A stretch of 64,000 bases of DNA from Phytophthora colocasiae (GCA_018806915.1 JAGKQI010000066.1:62001-126000), one strand, 5' to 3'; shown: positions 1-9,714, counted from the stretch's first letter. Notes: generated by a model not told the origin, from the letters alone. Numbers and translations are program-made.

Positions 1-259
1 ATAGGAAAATCATTGGTAGATAGCCAAATCAGAAGATATGAAACGATTGGCTCTCGGATACACTCCACTGGATTTTTGAGAGAGCTCTGTGAGCCACCAG
101 TTAGCTTAGGACCGTAAGAGCCTTCCTCATTTCTATTCACTTTTCTATTTAACTAGACACTCTCAGTGGCCCACCAACTGGTCCCGCATGCCTGGGTCTT
201 CTCTCCGGCGTCCATGTCCTTCCTCCGCTTCCTCGCCCCCGCGCGCCTACTGTGTTACA
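1..259 (+). repeat. 5' LTR (3' part only)
   Basis: Matches 6163-6421 base for base in length and ends TGTGTTACA, the canonical CA end. The first part of the LTR lies upstream of the window. Confidence 0.92.
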
Positions 260-591
260 TAGTAGCGCTTGTCGGGTCAAGCTTCGCTCCATCGTCCAAG
301 GTCGGGTCTCTCGTGGGCGGCATAGCCAGAAGCGAGTAGATCCTTGGCTATTAGCACCAGCCAATTGCTGGGGAAGTGCTAGGCCAAAAGGGGTCTCTTT
401 GGGTTGTCTTTGGGAGAGTTCGTGCCCATCACAGGTCAGGGAATCAACTTTGAAAGGTTGGTATATCTCTGCCTAGTGCACGTAACTCTTTGGTCGCTAC
501 TAGAAGCCGGTTCAGTGCTTGGAACGCTCTTAAGTGCAGCTTTTATTTCCATCGCTCCCGGTAGCTTCCAATTTACCCTTTCTTTTGGTGT

Positions 592-948
592 ATGGGTCGG
601 TACAAACCGAGCCACAACAAGAGTCGTAAAAGGAAGAGTCGTGAGCTCAACTTGACAGACAGTTCGAAACCACCTGTTGTCAAAGTTGTGAGACGAGCTC
701 CTCTTCCTGATACGAGTCTTTTCGACTACCCTTACGACGCTGAGAAGTTCTCTAAGCTTCAAGAGGATCTGCTTAAGAATATCAAGAAGTCTCGTCGCAT
801 TACCCGTCGTTTCAAGAAACTGACAAATCGTATTGAGGACGACGCGGTTGCAGAGAGAGTCAAGGGCTTACTTAACGAGATTTTCGTCGAGCTCGGACAT
901 CTTGAAGACATCACTACGATCAAGCTTAGATCGCGAAGTAAGCAGTAG
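592..948 (+). CDS. Small basic accessory ORF between LTR and gag
   Basis: This 118-codon ORF begins MGRYKPSHNKSRKRKSREL and lies in the leader of the gypsy element, ahead of gag. It has a lysine/arginine-rich N-terminus resembling a nuclear localisation or nucleic-acid-binding tail, then a charged, probably helical second half. It has no zinc knuckle and is not part of the gag frame, which starts at 1036. I recognise no family. The related minus-strand elements at 12229-20164 have only about 60 bp between LTR and gag, so they lack it. It could be an element-specific accessory protein or a captured fragment; that it is still open while gag-pol is broken is notable, but chance is possible for this length. 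Confidence 0.4.
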   Translation: MGRYKPSHNKSRKRKSRELNLTDSSKPPVVKVVRRAPLPDTSLFDYPYDAEKFSKLQEDLLKNIKKSRRITRRFKKLTNRIEDDAVAERVKGLLNEIFVELGHLEDITTIKLRSRSKQ

Positions 949-1035
949 TCGTAACTAAAGAAAGGTTTTCTCCTTCTTTCATTGGATTTTTGGGTTTTAT
1001 TGGATTGAGTTCGTGCTACGAAAAGTCCACTCGAA

Positions 1036-2672
1036 ATGTCATCTACACGTGGTAGATCGAGTGAGCGCGACTCTCCAAACCCGCGTCCGCGTAGAACGCC
1101 TCGAACGACTGCCAGGACGGCTCCTGATTCACTCCAGGGCCAACCGCAGGCAACAGCCAGGACGGCACCTGATTCACACCAGGGCTAACCGCAGGCTACC
1201 GCTAGGACGGCTCCAATTCCACAGAGCCAACCGCAAGCAACCGCTAGGACGGCTCCTGATCCACAGGGCCAACCGCAAGCAACGGCTAGGACGGCTCCTG
1301 ATCCACAGGGCCAACCGCAACCAACGGCTAGGACGACTCCTGATCCACAGGGTCAACCGCAAGCTACGAATACGTCGTCGGGACAAGCAGGCGCAGCATC
1401 CAGACACGATGTCGATGCAACAGCTGTTAGTTTACTTAACGCAGCAGCAACAGTCATACCAAGCCCAGATGCAAACCCAGTTGCAAGCACAGATGCAGCA
1501 GGCCAACGCAAGATTCGAATATCTAGTTGCGTCCAGGGGTGAGCAAAGAAAGAAGGATCCGCCTATGTATGAAGGCAAATACGGCGAAGATATTGAGTTA
1601 TGGATCTTCGCCACCGAGCAGTATTACGCAAGCAGACGCGGGTTGATGGAGGCAGATACATCGGATTTTGTGACGATGATCTCCAGCAACTTAGGCAAGT
1701 CAGTGCTGAATTGGTATCGCGCGTTTATCGCAGAGTGTGAGGGTACGAACGTACAGCCCACATGGTCGCTCTTCAAGGGAAGACTTCGCACTCGTTTCAG
1801 GCCGAAGGACTTCGAATATGATCTTCGCGAGAGGATGTTTCTGTCTCAAACAGAATGAGACCATCCATGATTACGTCTCCAAGTTTCAAGACTTGCTATC
1901 ACAGACAGAGTTGTCTATCAGCGAGTTGGAGAAGCGTTTCTTCTTTCAGAACGGTTTGCGAGAGGAGACAGCGAGGAAGATCAAGGAAGAGAGTCCTTCA
2001 ACACTGCAAGATGCCATTGAGATTGCGTCGAATTTTGAGTTTGCGCACTACTCGGGAAAACCCCCTAGAGCTCCTGCGAAGGGTTCGCAAGGATCATCAA
2101 GCTCGGGGCATCGTGCGTCTAAGTCGAAGCAGAATTCAAAGAGCTCCGACAAGAAGAAAGGCAAGAGCGATGATTGGAAAAAGACAGCTACGTGCAGAAA
2201 CTGTGGCAAGTTTGGCCACATTTCTCCAGATTGTACTCAGCCAAAACGTACTGAAGCAAATCGGTACATGCAGGGCGCAGTGTATGCGATCCTAGAGGCT
2301 GAAGCTCGAGCATTCAAGACGGATGACCAAGAGAGGCCCGTCACGATATTCATCGACAACGGCAGTAGCCTGAATGGCGTAACTGAGGAGTTGGTGAAGA
2401 AGCTTGAGTTGGATGTCACTGAAGGTGACATGATGCAAGTTGATCTCGGTTATGATCAAGTTGTGCATCGTCCACGTCGGACTGTAGAGATGTCTCTGCA
2501 GTTACCAGGGTTTCCTTTGACAACGGGAACATTCCAAGTCATGCCTGTTCCTGAAGGAAAGGATGTTGTTTTGGGCATGATGTGGCTGCGGGAGCAGAAC
2601 CTGATATCGACTGGAATACTGGACAGATTGCACCTCGCATCAAGGTGGAGAACACGCAGACTGCGACGTTGA
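1036..2672 (+). pseudogene. gag and protease of the gypsy element, frameshifted
   Basis: Gag starts at the ATG at 1036 (MSSTRGRSSERDSPNPRP), closely resembling the gag start of the elements at 12229-20164. An in-frame TAA lies at 1186-1188; the frame changes between about 1370 and 1409 and again near 1855. Recognisable parts are a Gln-rich segment, a capsid-like region (ELWIFATEQYY), a CCHC zinc knuckle (CRNCGKFGHISPDC, about 2194-2235), and an aspartic protease core at about 2347. That core reads DNGSS, where the family normally has D(S/T)GA. Role in an intact element: particle assembly and polyprotein processing. With at least three lesions it cannot give a normal product. Confidence 0.85.
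1098..1366 (+). repeat. 42-bp tandem repeat in gag
   Basis: About six imperfect 42-bp units encode 14-residue repeats of the type ATARTAPDPQGQPQ. The premature TAA at 1186 falls inside the array. The related gag at 18813-19859 lacks this expansion. Confidence 0.8.
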
Positions 2673-4314
2673 GCCGGCCGACGACGCGTCCAGCCCGTTG
2701 GGTGGCAGGACAACGCCGCGCCAGAGTTGCGCAGGCCCGTGAGATCTTCAATTACTATCGGCAGCATGGCCACAACGGCCAGTTTGGGCGAACGAAGATT
2801 ATTTCGTCCAAACAGTTCCAGCAGATGTTGCGTAGGGACAAGGATATTGAGGCAGTGTTTGTCATCAATCCGCATGATTCGGAGAAGGCTGAACGCTTCA
2901 AGAGTCAAGGATGGGACGCTCTCAAGGATAATCCGGCGTATGAGACGCTACTGAAGTATGCGGATACGGTTTTCCGTACGGAACTTCCGAATGAGACACC
3001 GCCAGTACGGGAAGGAATTGAGCACGAGATTTTGCTCAAACCCGGTACTCAACCGATTTCGGTCAAACAATGGCGCCAAAGTCCTGATCAGAGAAAACGA
3101 TTCAGGAATGGACCAAAGAGATGGTTCAGGCTGGCATCATTCGACCAAGTACGTCAGCGTTTTGTGCACCGACTTTCTGTGTGAAGAAACCAGTCGGATG
3201 GCGTATTGTGCACGATTATCGTCTATTGAACTTGGCGACGATTTTACCAGCTATTCCTATGCCTCGCAAGGAAGATACCTTTGATGCGATGGCCGGTAGC
3301 TATTGGTATTCGTGCATGGACTTACTTTGGGGTTATTACCAAGTGAAGTTACGAGAAGCAGATATACCTTTCACTGCTTTCTCGACCCCAGATGGTCTAT
3401 TTGAATATCTCGTCACACCCATGGGGCTCAGTGGTAGCCCAGGAACCTTTAATCGACTGCTGCAAAAGGTTTTCATGGATTTGAGTGATGTGGCGAAGAT
3501 TTACTTCGATGATATCTACGTATACACGAAGGGTGAAGATGTGAACGACCACATCGCAGCACTGGACAGGGTATTGAAGCGATGTGAAGAGCAGAAGCTC
3601 TACATCAAACTGTCCAAATGCCAATTTTGCGTGGATGAGATTCCATGCTTAGGCGACTTCGTCGGACGCAAGGGCGTTCGTATGGACCCAGATAAGGTGA
3701 AGATTATCGCCGAGTGGCTAGTCCCCAAGACCAAGAAGCAAATGGAGAGCTTCCTGGGGACAACGGTTTACGTTTCGAGATTTTGCAAGGATTTCGCGCA
3801 GTTTGCAGGTCCTTTGCATGAATGTATCAAGGGAAAACGTTCTCGTGATGCTATCGAACTCGATGAGAACCAATTACACTGTTTTGACGAGCTTAAGAAG
3901 CGCTTGTCATCACCTCCGGTTCTCAGTCTTCCTGATTTCTCCAAACCTTTCGGAATTCGGATGGACGCCTCAAATTTCGCAATTGGGGGGGTCTTATTTC
4001 AAAAGGAGGGAGGGTTGGAACATCCAATAGCCTATACGGGCAGAAAGATGAAGCCAGCAGAACTGAATTATCCAGTTCGCGAACAGGAACTACTCGCTAT
4101 TATGCATGCGTTGAAGACATGGCGCGTGTATCTTCTCGACAAGCCATTCCTGGTGGAAACAGATCACAAGAGCATTGAGATGATTCTCACGCAGAAGACG
4201 ACGAATCGACGCATTGCGCGGTGGTTCAAACGAACTTGCGGAGTTTCAGCCTCTGTTCAAGTGGATTCCAGGAGAGACGAATGTAGTCGCAGATGCGATG
4301 TCGAGAAATCCTGA
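2582..4314 (+). pseudogene. Reverse transcriptase and RNase H of the gypsy element
   Basis: Two overlapping frames (2582-3184 and 3121-4314) together cover the linker after protease, the RT fingers and palm, and RNase H. The RT active site is intact as YFDDIYVYT (about 3508). The upstream VGWRIVHDYRLLN and TPMGLSGSPGTFNRL blocks are standard Ty3/gypsy signatures, and the RNase H start FGIRMDASNFAIGGVL is clear. A frameshift lies near 3120 and another near 4230, where RNase H moves into the integrase frame. It shares order and signature blocks with the RT of the elements at 12229-20164. Confidence 0.9.
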
Positions 4315-5950
4315 GTTCGAGCATAAGGCAGCGCAAGTGAGCCTGAAGGAACTTCTTGATACGGCTCAAAACCGTGAAATTGTGGCTACCATGGTCGAGA
4401 ACAATATGACCGTGGCACAATCCGCAGTGAAGATGTACTCGTGGAACAAGGACTTGCAAGGACTTGTCAAGAAGCTACAGCTTGGAGACAAGGTTCCGCA
4501 TTACTCGCTAGATCATGGCGTGCTGTATTATCAGACGCGTGAAGATGAGAGTCCTAGATTGTACATTCCCGATGACGAAGATCTGAAGAATCGAGTCATT
4601 TGTGAGAACCACGATGTAGTAACGGCAGGCCACCCAGGGTATTACAAGACCTATGTCGCAGTACGTGAGAAGTACTATTGGCCGAAGATGATGAAGTATA
4701 TTCAGCGCTATGTGAACACTTGTGAAATGTGTCAGCGCAACAAAGCGAGGCAGGTGAAGCCTCCCGGATTACTTCAACCGCTGGAGATACCACGAGGTAG
4801 ATGGGTCGACATTTCAATGGATTTCATTGTGTCTCTACCTCCCAGCAAGGATGGTTTGAATGCCATCATGGTCATTGTGGATCGATTGACCAAGCGTGCA
4901 AAGTTTATTGCTACGCAGACGACAGACAGCGCAGAGGATATTGCGAATGTTTTCATGAAGAGTTATGTAAGAGATCATGGCCTTCCGAAGACGATTGTGT
5001 CTGATCGTGACTCCAAATTTACGTCTAAGTTTTGGCAGGCTGTTATCACTGCTATGGGAACGCAGCATAACCTGTCATCGGCATTTAGGCCGCAGACGGA
5101 TGGACAAACGGAACGTACAAACCGTTTTATCGGAGATTATCTTCGAGGTGTTATCAACCCAGCCCAGAATGATTGGGATGAGTTTCTTCATTTGGCAGAG
5201 TTCGCCTATAATCGGCGATTGCATGCTACGATTGGCATGTCACCATTTGAAGCGGATCTAGGATATATTCCATATATGCCCGACGATATCGCGGCAGATC
5301 CGGAGTTTAAGAAGTTGGAGAAAGCAGCAAAAGAGTTTCTACTCCGACAGGAAGCCTTCCTCAAGGTCGCGCAAGACCGTATGAGTGAAGCACAGGAGCG
5401 CATGAAGCATTATTACGACAGGAACAGACTTGTCCAAGACTTCAAAATTGGCGACATGGTGCTACTAGATGGGAAGAATTTGGATATCCGTCATAAGGGG
5501 TACGCACAGTCAAAGAAGTTAGCTCCGAGGTTCATTGGACCATTCCCGGTCCAGAAGAAGGTATCTCGAGACTCGTATGAGTTGGGATTATCGAAGAACC
5601 TGAAGTTGCATCCAATTTTCCATACATCACTGTTGAAGCCGTACCGCAAGGACCCGAAGCGCAGGCAAAAGGTGAACAAGGTTGTGTTAGCCGATGGAAC
5701 TGAAGGGCAACTGGTCGAAGCCGTGATTAACCACCGTAAGTACAAGGGGAAGCCGCAGTACAAGGTTTGGTGGTTAGGCGAGACCAAGAAGGAGGCCACA
5801 TGGGAACCTGTTGAGAATCTGAAACAGATCCCTGGTCTCATCGACCTCTATTGGAAGTCCAAGAAGAAGAGAGAATCCTTTCTAGGGGAGGCTCTTTCTC
5901 GAAGGAGGTCATGTGACGGAATGCTGTCGATAGCACTCCGTCGGCATTGA
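4214..5950 (+). CDS. Integrase with C-terminal chromodomain
   Basis: This frame opens in the last part of RNase H (WIPGETNVVADAMSR) and runs without interruption to 5950. It contains the HHCC zinc-binding module (H..H..CEMC, about 4608-4737), the DDE core (MDFIVSLP, SDRDSKFTSKFW and the downstream Glu in a TDGQTERTNR context), a GPF-type C-terminal module and a chromodomain (YKVWWLGETKKEATWEP, about 5758). In the family the protein inserts the cDNA and the chromodomain directs it to particular chromatin. The stop at 5948-5950 lies about 36 bp inside the 3' LTR. It is the best-preserved part of the element but is separated from RT by a frameshift. Confidence 0.9.
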   Translation: MRGGSNELAEFQPLFKWIPGETNVVADAMSRNPEFEHKAAQVSLKELLDTAQNREIVATMVENNMTVAQSAVKMYSWNKDLQGLVKKLQLGDKVPHYSLDHGVLYYQTREDESPRLYIPDDEDLKNRVICENHDVVTAGHPGYYKTYVAVREKYYWPKMMKYIQRYVNTCEMCQRNKARQVKPPGLLQPLEIPRGRWVDISMDFIVSLPPSKDGLNAIMVIVDRLTKRAKFIATQTTDSAEDIANVFMKSYVRDHGLPKTIVSDRDSKFTSKFWQAVITAMGTQHNLSSAFRPQTDGQTERTNRFIGDYLRGVINPAQNDWDEFLHLAEFAYNRRLHATIGMSPFEADLGYIPYMPDDIAADPEFKKLEKAAKEFLLRQEAFLKVAQDRMSEAQERMKHYYDRNRLVQDFKIGDMVLLDGKNLDIRHKGYAQSKKLAPRFIGPFPVQKKVSRDSYELGLSKNLKLHPIFHTSLLKPYRKDPKRRQKVNKVVLADGTEGQLVEAVINHRKYKGKPQYKVWWLGETKKEATWEPVENLKQIPGLIDLYWKSKKKRESFLGEALSRRRSCDGMLSIALRRH

Positions 5951-6421
5951 AGTGCAAGTTGATGCACTGTAGTGCAATCTACATATCTCTACATGTACCC
6001 ACTTTGTGATTGGCTAAAACTAGATTCTGGTATTATGCCATTGTGGTTTACGCCATTCAGCTGAGACATTGAGAGAGTCTCATTGGCTGAAATTCGAGAA
6101 GGTTCTCGAAGCTTGATTATGGGACGCCCAGGAGTCAAGTCAACATTGCTACGTGGAAGTTTATAGGAAAATCATTGGTAGATAGCCAAATCAGAAGATA
6201 GGAAAAGATAGGCTCTAGGATACACTCTACTGGATTTTTGAGAGAGCTCTGTGAGCCACCAGTTAGCTTAGGACCGTAAGAGCCTTCCTCATTTCAATTC
6301 ACTTTTCAATTTACCAACAACCTCTCAGTGGCCCACCAACTGGTCACGCCTCCCTGGGTCTTCGCTCCGCCGTCCAAGTCCGGCCTCCGCTTCCTCGCCC
6401 CCGCGCGCCTACTGTGTTACA
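5912..6421 (+). repeat. 3' LTR
   Basis: Begins TGTGACGGAATGC after a purine-rich stretch (GAAGGAGG, probable polypurine tract) and ends TGTGTTACA, 510 bp in all. Bases 6163-6421 match 1-259. It abuts SWEET coding sequence directly. Confidence 0.9.
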
Positions 6422-6669
6422 GTGCAATGATCTTCGTCTCGGCCTCACTATGGCTCGCGTCTGGTATTGTGGACGACGATTTCTTCGTCTGGGGGATCAA
6501 CGCCATCGGCACGTTCTTGAGCTTCATTCAGATCGTAGTGTACTACATCTACCGACCAACGGTTCAAGGGGAGAATGGAGATCTCACTATTGTCATTGAC
6601 AACGACACTACTAAAGTGATGGAGAGCCCGGTGTACAAGATGGTGCTAACACCGACGGAGAAGCAGTAG
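6422..6669 (+). pseudogene. SWEET sugar transporter, 3' end only, split by the gypsy element
   Basis: Directly after the LTR the frame reads AMIFVSASLWLASGIVDDDFF..., which aligns with the last two membrane helices and hydrophilic tail of the intact SWEET genes at 10184 and 11318 (compare SLMLFVSTTLWVVSGTVDNDYF). It keeps the YYIYRP end of helix 7 and the tail motif SPVYKMVLTP, and stops at 6667-6669. The first five helices must lie upstream of the retroelement, outside the window. The frame is open leftwards into the LTR to an ATG at 6328, so an LTR-started transcript could encode an LTR/SWEET chimera of 113 residues; with only two helices it is unlikely to transport. Confidence 0.88.
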
Positions 6670-6721
6670 AACAAGGTTTAAACAGATAATAATTATCTTT
6701 CATTGAATGTACTAGAGGCGT

Positions 6722-7408
6722 TTATACTGGAGACAGAGCCTGAAACGCATCGTCTCTGGTAGTTGAGGGTCTAGTCTCTCTTGAAAATACAATGACCATT
6801 GCCCACGCAGCCGTATGAAGCGTCATGATCCACACTTGAGGTCCAGCAATGATCCAGTTTGAATATAAATGGCCGTACGTGATCCATCCACAGGAGTACG
6901 AGGACCCGACAACCAGTGCACGTACATTGATCGATGCAGCAGACTTGTTTCTAAAGGACTGGGAAATGTTCTGGAGCGTGAAGATGCTGGTGAAGAGTAC
7001 AGTAAAATCGCAGAAGCACAGCCCGTGGGTCTTCCACACTTGCGTTCTTGACTGCCCGGTGAAGCCCAAAAAACCGACAACAACGTATAGTGTTGGAACT
7101 GTTAACGCCGCACCCACTAGAGCAGTGGATTGAGTCACTCTGTGGTCCTCGGAGTATTTCCAATAGATGAAGATGTAGCACCAGGAGACGATGTCGCCGA
7201 TGACGAACGCTGGGAAATTTGGGAACCAAGCCTTGCCCAGAAAACCATACATTGCCCACATGTGGCAATTCGCAAGCAGTGAGAGTAAGGGGGTAATTGA
7301 GGTAGAACCAACTGCTCGCTCTTGATAAACCCGGACGATAGAGGGAAATGGTAGGAAGATTGTCGCTAGGGTGCTACACCAGACCCAGATCCAAACCAAA
7401 GCGATCAT
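6722..7408 (-). CDS. SWEET (MtN3/saliva) family sugar transporter, intronless
   Basis: An uninterrupted 228-codon ORF with the seven-helix SWEET layout: two three-helix MtN3 repeats joined by one helix. Visible landmarks are FLPFPSIVRVYQER, the SLLANCHMWAMYG end of helix 2 and the KSAASI motif that opens the second repeat. SWEETs move mono- or disaccharides across membranes without energy coupling. It is shorter than its neighbours (about 260) and more diverged in the second repeat. The intron that the other cluster members have after the helix-2 tryptophan is absent. It points towards the SWEET fragment at 6422-6669 and ends 52 bp from it. A weak initiator-like sequence (GCTCA..CAATTT) lies at 7417-7432. 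Start chosen as the only ATG that gives a full first helix. Confidence 0.85.
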   Translation of the reverse strand: MIALVWIWVWCSTLATIFLPFPSIVRVYQERAVGSTSITPLLSLLANCHMWAMYGFLGKAWFPNFPAFVIGDIVSWCYIFIYWKYSEDHRVTQSTALVGAALTVPTLYVVVGFLGFTGQSRTQVWKTHGLCFCDFTVLFTSIFTLQNISQSFRNKSAASINVRALVVGSSYSCGWITYGHLYSNWIIAGPQVWIMTLHTAAWAMVIVFSRETRPSTTRDDAFQALSPV

Positions 7409-8076
7409 TTTTTTGCAAATTGGGTTGTGAGCAGGGATAGGAAAAATACAATATCATACGGATTGGAGGCCTTCATCCAAGCCAATAAATAATTGAGTTA
7501 TTGCCAATTTTTTCGACAATGTCAACCAAGTCAGTAGGTCACATGAATATGTGACACTATGTCGTCTTTTCTCATGAGTTCTTGAACGAGTTGGTTGCTG
7601 TCGATGCGCCTGGATTCAGGAGGGGTTACCTCGAGAACCCTCCCACCGCGTCCAACCTCTCCAACCAACACACACAAGTCATAGTCCGAATTCCTCGACA
7701 TCATACATACAACACACAAATCAACTGATATAATATATTTCAGTTAGGAAATGACAAGCAACTGTAATAACCCGTGTGCCCTGTGTGCAAACATGGCCAC
7801 ACCACCCGTTTGGCGATAGTTCTCGCTACCATCCATTGCCAAAACAACCACACATGTCAACGACATTTGGCTATAGCCAAGATTGACCTGTGTAAAAAAT
7901 TGCATGTTATTGGGGTTGAGGAGCAATAAATTATGGCAATATGATATTGCCAATATCGGCAATAGTTACGGAAAATTACCAAACCCTGGTTGTGAGTCAG
8001 TGGAGCAAATGGAACCGTCTCAATGAAGAGAGAACCGATGTGTCTAGCTCTGGAATGTCTAAACAATGTCCTCAAG
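7409..8076. other. Intergenic, AT-rich, no gene seen
   Basis: No coding sequence recognised. It contains an inverted repeat GGCAATATGATATTGCC near 7934 and several short low-scoring ORFs without family features. The right part may include upstream sequence duplicated from the dehydrogenase gene (see next entry). Confidence 0.5.
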
Positions 8077-8290
8077 TGTCGATTAGATGAGGAAAACGAA
8101 GTCATCTCATCAAATTCATGCAATTCATTACCGATTCATCGCATTTTATCTTGCTTTCAATCCGTACTCTTGAAGCACGACAACACCTACGCTGCTTTTC
8201 ACATGGAAGGAGCTCTGGAGCCTTTAAAGAGTCGACAACGACATCGCAATCAAAGTCTTGCGCTTTAGCGGGCTCGCCGTGGCTCGTGTC
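8077..8290 (+). pseudogene. Relic of the promoter and first codons of the neighbouring alcohol dehydrogenase
   Basis: The stretch starting TGTCGATTAGATGAGG at 8077 repeats the region from 8527 (TGTCGATTAGATGAGG). It then follows it loosely through ATTCAT..CTTTCAAT, TTGAAGC, CCTACGCTGCTT and GGAAGGAGCTCTGGAGCC, and up to about 8260 it still encodes a DNDIAIKV-like echo of the DDDVEIKI segment of the intact gene. Reading frame is lost. It looks like an old partial tandem duplication of the dehydrogenase 5' end. Confidence 0.5.
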
Positions 8291-8300
8291 AGGTATTGTC

Positions 8301-8318
8301 GGGGGGGGGGGGGGGGGG
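8301..8318 (+). repeat. Poly-G tract (18 G)
   Basis: Eighteen consecutive G at the end of the dehydrogenase relic. Such tracts are often mis-sized in assemblies. Confidence 0.9.
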
Positions 8319-8595
8319 TCACCATCACGACGAAGTGAGTTCATCAAACCTTCACTATCAGTTGTTTCAGTCTCCTTGAATGAACCGACCTTACAGCCGC
8401 GTAGAGGCGACTCTGGGGCAGGACTCCTGCTTGATAAACCCAGATAAGGGGAATTGACTTGCTATTAGATCAATGCTACATGCAGCGAATAAACATTTCC
8501 GCAATCAATGAATGTTAGTTGTTAGATGTCGATTAGATGAGGGAACAAGCTCATCTCATCTGATCACCTTCGTGCAATGCATTACAGTATGGGAC

Positions 8596-8611
8596 AATCA
8601 CTCTTCAATTC
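8596..8611 (+). promoter_or_regulatory. Oomycete-type initiator upstream of the dehydrogenase
   Basis: TCACTCTTCAATTCG resembles the oomycete 16-nt core promoter (GCTCATTYYNCAWTTT) with two to four mismatches and lies about 10-25 bases before the ATG at 8620, the short leader usual in Phytophthora. Confidence 0.5.
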
Positions 8612-8619
8612 GCTTTTCA

Positions 8620-9714
8620 ATGCTAAAACCTGCTGCGTTCTTGAAGCGAACCATGTCGACAACGTTCGCCCCCCGTATGATCAATGCCTACGCTGCTTCC
8701 CAAGCAGGAGGTGCTTTGAAGCCCTGGCAGTACCAGTCTCGTCCTCTCGGCGATGATGACGTTGAAATCAAGATCTCGCACTGTGGCATTTGTGGCGGGG
8801 ATTTCCATGCTCTCAAAAACCCCTCGGCCCCATTTCCTTGTGTCGTCGGTCACGAGATCGTTGGAGAGATAACAAACGCTGGCGCTGCGGTCAAGAACCT
8901 CACCCGTGGCGACCGTGTGGGTGTCGGCTTCAACGCCTGGTCGTGCTTGAATAACGATCCCGCTCTACCATGCCGGGAGTGTGCCTCTGGAAACGATGCC
9001 TACTGCAGTAGAGCGGTGTTCACAAACAACTCCACGTACGAGGACGGTCATCAGTCGTACGGTGGCTTTGCAGACTACATTCGCGTCTCGAGCCACTACG
9101 CGTTCCCCATTCCGGAGAGTATTCCTTCGGACGAAGCCGCACCGCTCATGTGCGCAGGTGCAGCCGTGTATTCACCTCTCAAACGTGAAGGTGTGAAGGC
9201 TGGTGACCGTGTTGGAGTGGTAGGTATTGGGGGGTTGGGTCACCTAGCACTGCAGTTCATACGAGCGCTTGATGCGACCCCTGTTGCGTTCTCGAGCTCA
9301 TTAAAGAAAGAGCAGGAAGCACGTACGTTTGGTGCGGTAGAATTCTACAATCTAAGCGACCCAGAAGACGTGAAGAAGGCTGCTGGTTCGGTGGACGTGC
9401 TGTTGGTGACAGTAGCCGCGCCAGAGCTGCCGTACAACACGTACCTGCGTCTGGTTCGCAAACTTGGCACGCTGGTGATGCTTGGTGTTCCTCCGGACGA
9501 CGTGCGTTTCAAGCCGATGTTTATGGTTGGAAACGGTGTCAAAATCGTTGGAAACCTCGTTGGAAGCATCCAGGATGTCGCGGATACGCTCGAACTTGCA
9601 GCCGACAAGAATGTGCGACCGGTTGTTGAGCACCTGCCGATGGATCGCGTGAACGAAGGCATTTCGCGCATGAAAGAAGGCAAAGCACACTACCGAATTG
9701 TGCTGGAGAACTAG
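8620..9714 (+). CDS. Zinc-dependent alcohol dehydrogenase, cinnamyl-alcohol-dehydrogenase type
   Basis: A 364-codon ORF of the medium-chain dehydrogenase/reductase family. Catalytic-zinc ligands are in SHCGICGGDFH and GHEIVGE (about 8776-8860), structural-zinc cysteines are spread over CRECASGNDAYC, and the Rossmann motif is VVGIGGLGHLALQF (about 9220). The layout is that of CAD-like NADP(H) enzymes that reduce aldehydes to alcohols; the true substrate cannot be told. The longest frame runs back to 8512, but the initiator at 8596 favours the ATG at 8620. Starting there gives an N-terminus rich in Ala, Lys and Arg (MLKPAAFLKRT) that could be a mitochondrial presequence; starting at 8653 or 8677 gives a cytosolic protein. 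It lies inside the SWEET cluster. Confidence 0.92.
   Translation: MLKPAAFLKRTMSTTFAPRMINAYAASQAGGALKPWQYQSRPLGDDDVEIKISHCGICGGDFHALKNPSAPFPCVVGHEIVGEITNAGAAVKNLTRGDRVGVGFNAWSCLNNDPALPCRECASGNDAYCSRAVFTNNSTYEDGHQSYGGFADYIRVSSHYAFPIPESIPSDEAAPLMCAGAAVYSPLKREGVKAGDRVGVVGIGGLGHLALQFIRALDATPVAFSSSLKKEQEARTFGAVEFYNLSDPEDVKKAAGSVDVLLVTVAAPELPYNTYLRLVRKLGTLVMLGVPPDDVRFKPMFMVGNGVKIVGNLVGSIQDVADTLELAADKNVRPVVEHLPMDRVNEGISRMKEGKAHYRIVLEN

Larger units (their letters stand above)
1..6421 (+). mobile_element. Ty3/gypsy chromodomain retrotransposon, degenerate, 5' LTR truncated by window
   Basis: Bases 1-259 repeat 6163-6421 without any net indel, giving two LTRs around an internal region with gag, protease, reverse transcriptase, RNase H, integrase and a C-terminal chromodomain in that order, which is the Ty3/gypsy chromovirus arrangement. 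The coding region is spread over at least four frames and has an in-frame stop, so the copy is dead. The two LTR ends differ at about 20 of 259 positions, so it is not recent. Bases 260-591 form an untranslated leader in which I recognise no gene. The 3' end lies in a SWEET gene; the 5' flank and the target duplication are outside the window. Confidence 0.95.

Noticed and set aside
8268..8300. Short similarity of the region before the poly-G to SWEET sequence (TGGCTCG.GTC.GGTATTG)
   Set aside because: Only about 20 bases, and the stretch continues the dehydrogenase relic; too short to call a SWEET remnant.
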